A stretch of DNA of 5,713 bases from Candidatus Aegiribacteria sp. (GTDB lineage Bacteria; Fermentibacterota; Fermentibacteria; Fermentibacterales; Fermentibacteraceae): contig JAIOSX010000121.1 in NCBI GenBank assembly GCA_021107345.1, positions 1-5,713 on the forward strand, read 5' to 3'. Both the position numbers and the translations under genes were made by a program. The notes beneath the pieces are model-generated. The model saw only the letters and a list, made by a program, of their open reading frames with translations. It was not told the origin of the DNA and did not search any database. Shown here one piece after another: positions 5,260-5,713 of the stretch (its first letter is position 1; the number at the start of each line of letters is the position of its first letter).

Positions 5260-5713
5260 AGGAATGAAACAGCTGATAATTCAGCTCTTGACAAGCATCT
5301 CGAACGGATCCCCAGACTGAAGGAACTGTCAGATAAACTTTTTTCAATAACTACTCCGGATGGAGAACTGTCTCCAGACGCGTCCAGGGAACTCTCCCGG
5401 CTCTTAAAACAGGTAGACAGAATTAAGAGGAAACTGTCAAAGAGGATAGCGAAAATTTCGGTATCTCTTTCCAGCAGGAATATACTCAGGGATATCCCCC
5501 CTACATTAAGGGATGGAAGGTATGTTCTGCCTGTAATTTCTTCCAGGAAAAGCGACGTTCGAGGAATCGTTCACGATCGCTCCGAAAGCGGTGAGACGAT
5601 TTTCATTGAACCCTCGGAACTTGTCGAAGACGGTAATGCCATGCGGGAAGCCTCCCTGGATCTTGATTTCGAGAAGAGGAGGATTCTTAAGGAAGCTTCA
5701 CTTGAGATAAGGG
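5260..5713 (+). pseudogene. mutS2: MutS2 continuation after the in-frame stop (runs off the window)
   Basis: Directly after the TAA, in the same frame as the upstream segment, 151 codons run without a stop to the window edge. They begin RNETADNSALDKHLERIP. A basic helical stretch follows (RLLKQVDRIKRKLSKRI), then the highly conserved MutS2 core: DGRYVLPV (about codons 194-201 counted from ATG 4933), RGIVHDRSESG (210-220) and TIFIEPSELVED (222-233). The frame has no shift or deletion and the spacing of motifs is normal, so the only defect is the one stop codon. The first in-frame ATG is at 5641, inside the conserved core, and no earlier in-frame GTG or TTG occurs, so independent re-initiation is unlikely. 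The Walker A/B ATPase and Smr domains would lie beyond the window. This may be a recent nonsense allele, an error or recoding; the pseudogene label is provisional. Confidence 0.8.

Noticed and set aside
5264..5320. Possible re-initiation ATG right after the mutS2 stop (AAAGGAATG)
   Set aside because: The ATG at 5264 is in a different frame from mutS2 and ends after 18 codons, so it cannot restart MutS2.

Overview
The window is a densely packed, single-strand (+) stretch of bacterial chromosome. It carries five genes in order: a stand-alone CoaC-type flavoprotein, mtnA, dnaK, dnaJ and the 5' part of mutS2, which runs off the right edge. Base composition is moderate, arginine is often AGG/AGA, and the proteins are diverged but complete housekeeping families. 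DnaK has the TTNSC phosphate-loop signature and DnaJ has the bacterial J / GF / four-CxxC zinc layout, so this is a bacterium rather than an archaeon or eukaryote. The gene order (coaC-mtnA, dnaK-dnaJ-mutS2, with no hrcA or grpE beside dnaK) does not match a well-known model genus. An uncultured or little-studied phylum is possible, but that is a guess. I see no phage, transposon, CRISPR or tRNA signal.

Layout. From 20 to 1616 a CoaC-like decarboxylase and MtnA are separated by one base and look translationally coupled. From 1617 to 1811 there is a 195-base non-coding region with a plausible sigma-70-type promoter, three imperfect GGTTTGGA-like tandem repeats, an imperfect dyad and a very strong Shine-Dalgarno. 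That Shine-Dalgarno sets a TTG start for dnaK (1812-3674). From 3675 to 3850 a second gap holds two mutually exclusive weak hairpins followed by a perfect 8+8 inverted repeat just before dnaJ (3851-4912). mutS2 starts 20 bases after dnaJ.

The main anomaly is in mutS2. Its reading frame meets a TAA at 5257-5259, but the same frame then continues without another stop to the end of the window. The continuation encodes unmistakable MutS2 sequence (DGRYVLPV, GIVHDRSESG, FIEP). The gene is therefore interrupted by one in-frame nonsense codon rather than ending as a 108-residue protein. That may be a recent mutation, an assembly or sequencing error, or recoding; the window alone cannot say which.

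Functionally, dnaK and dnaJ encode the Hsp70 chaperone and its J-protein co-chaperone. MtnA belongs to methionine salvage or the related disposal of 5'-deoxy-pentose phosphates. The CoaC homologue belongs to coenzyme A synthesis or a related flavin-dependent decarboxylation. MutS2 acts on branched DNA or on collided ribosomes. I find no convincing novel multi-gene system here; the points of interest are the broken mutS2, the two unexplained intergenic regulatory regions around dnaK and dnaJ, and the isolated CoaC domain next to mtnA.
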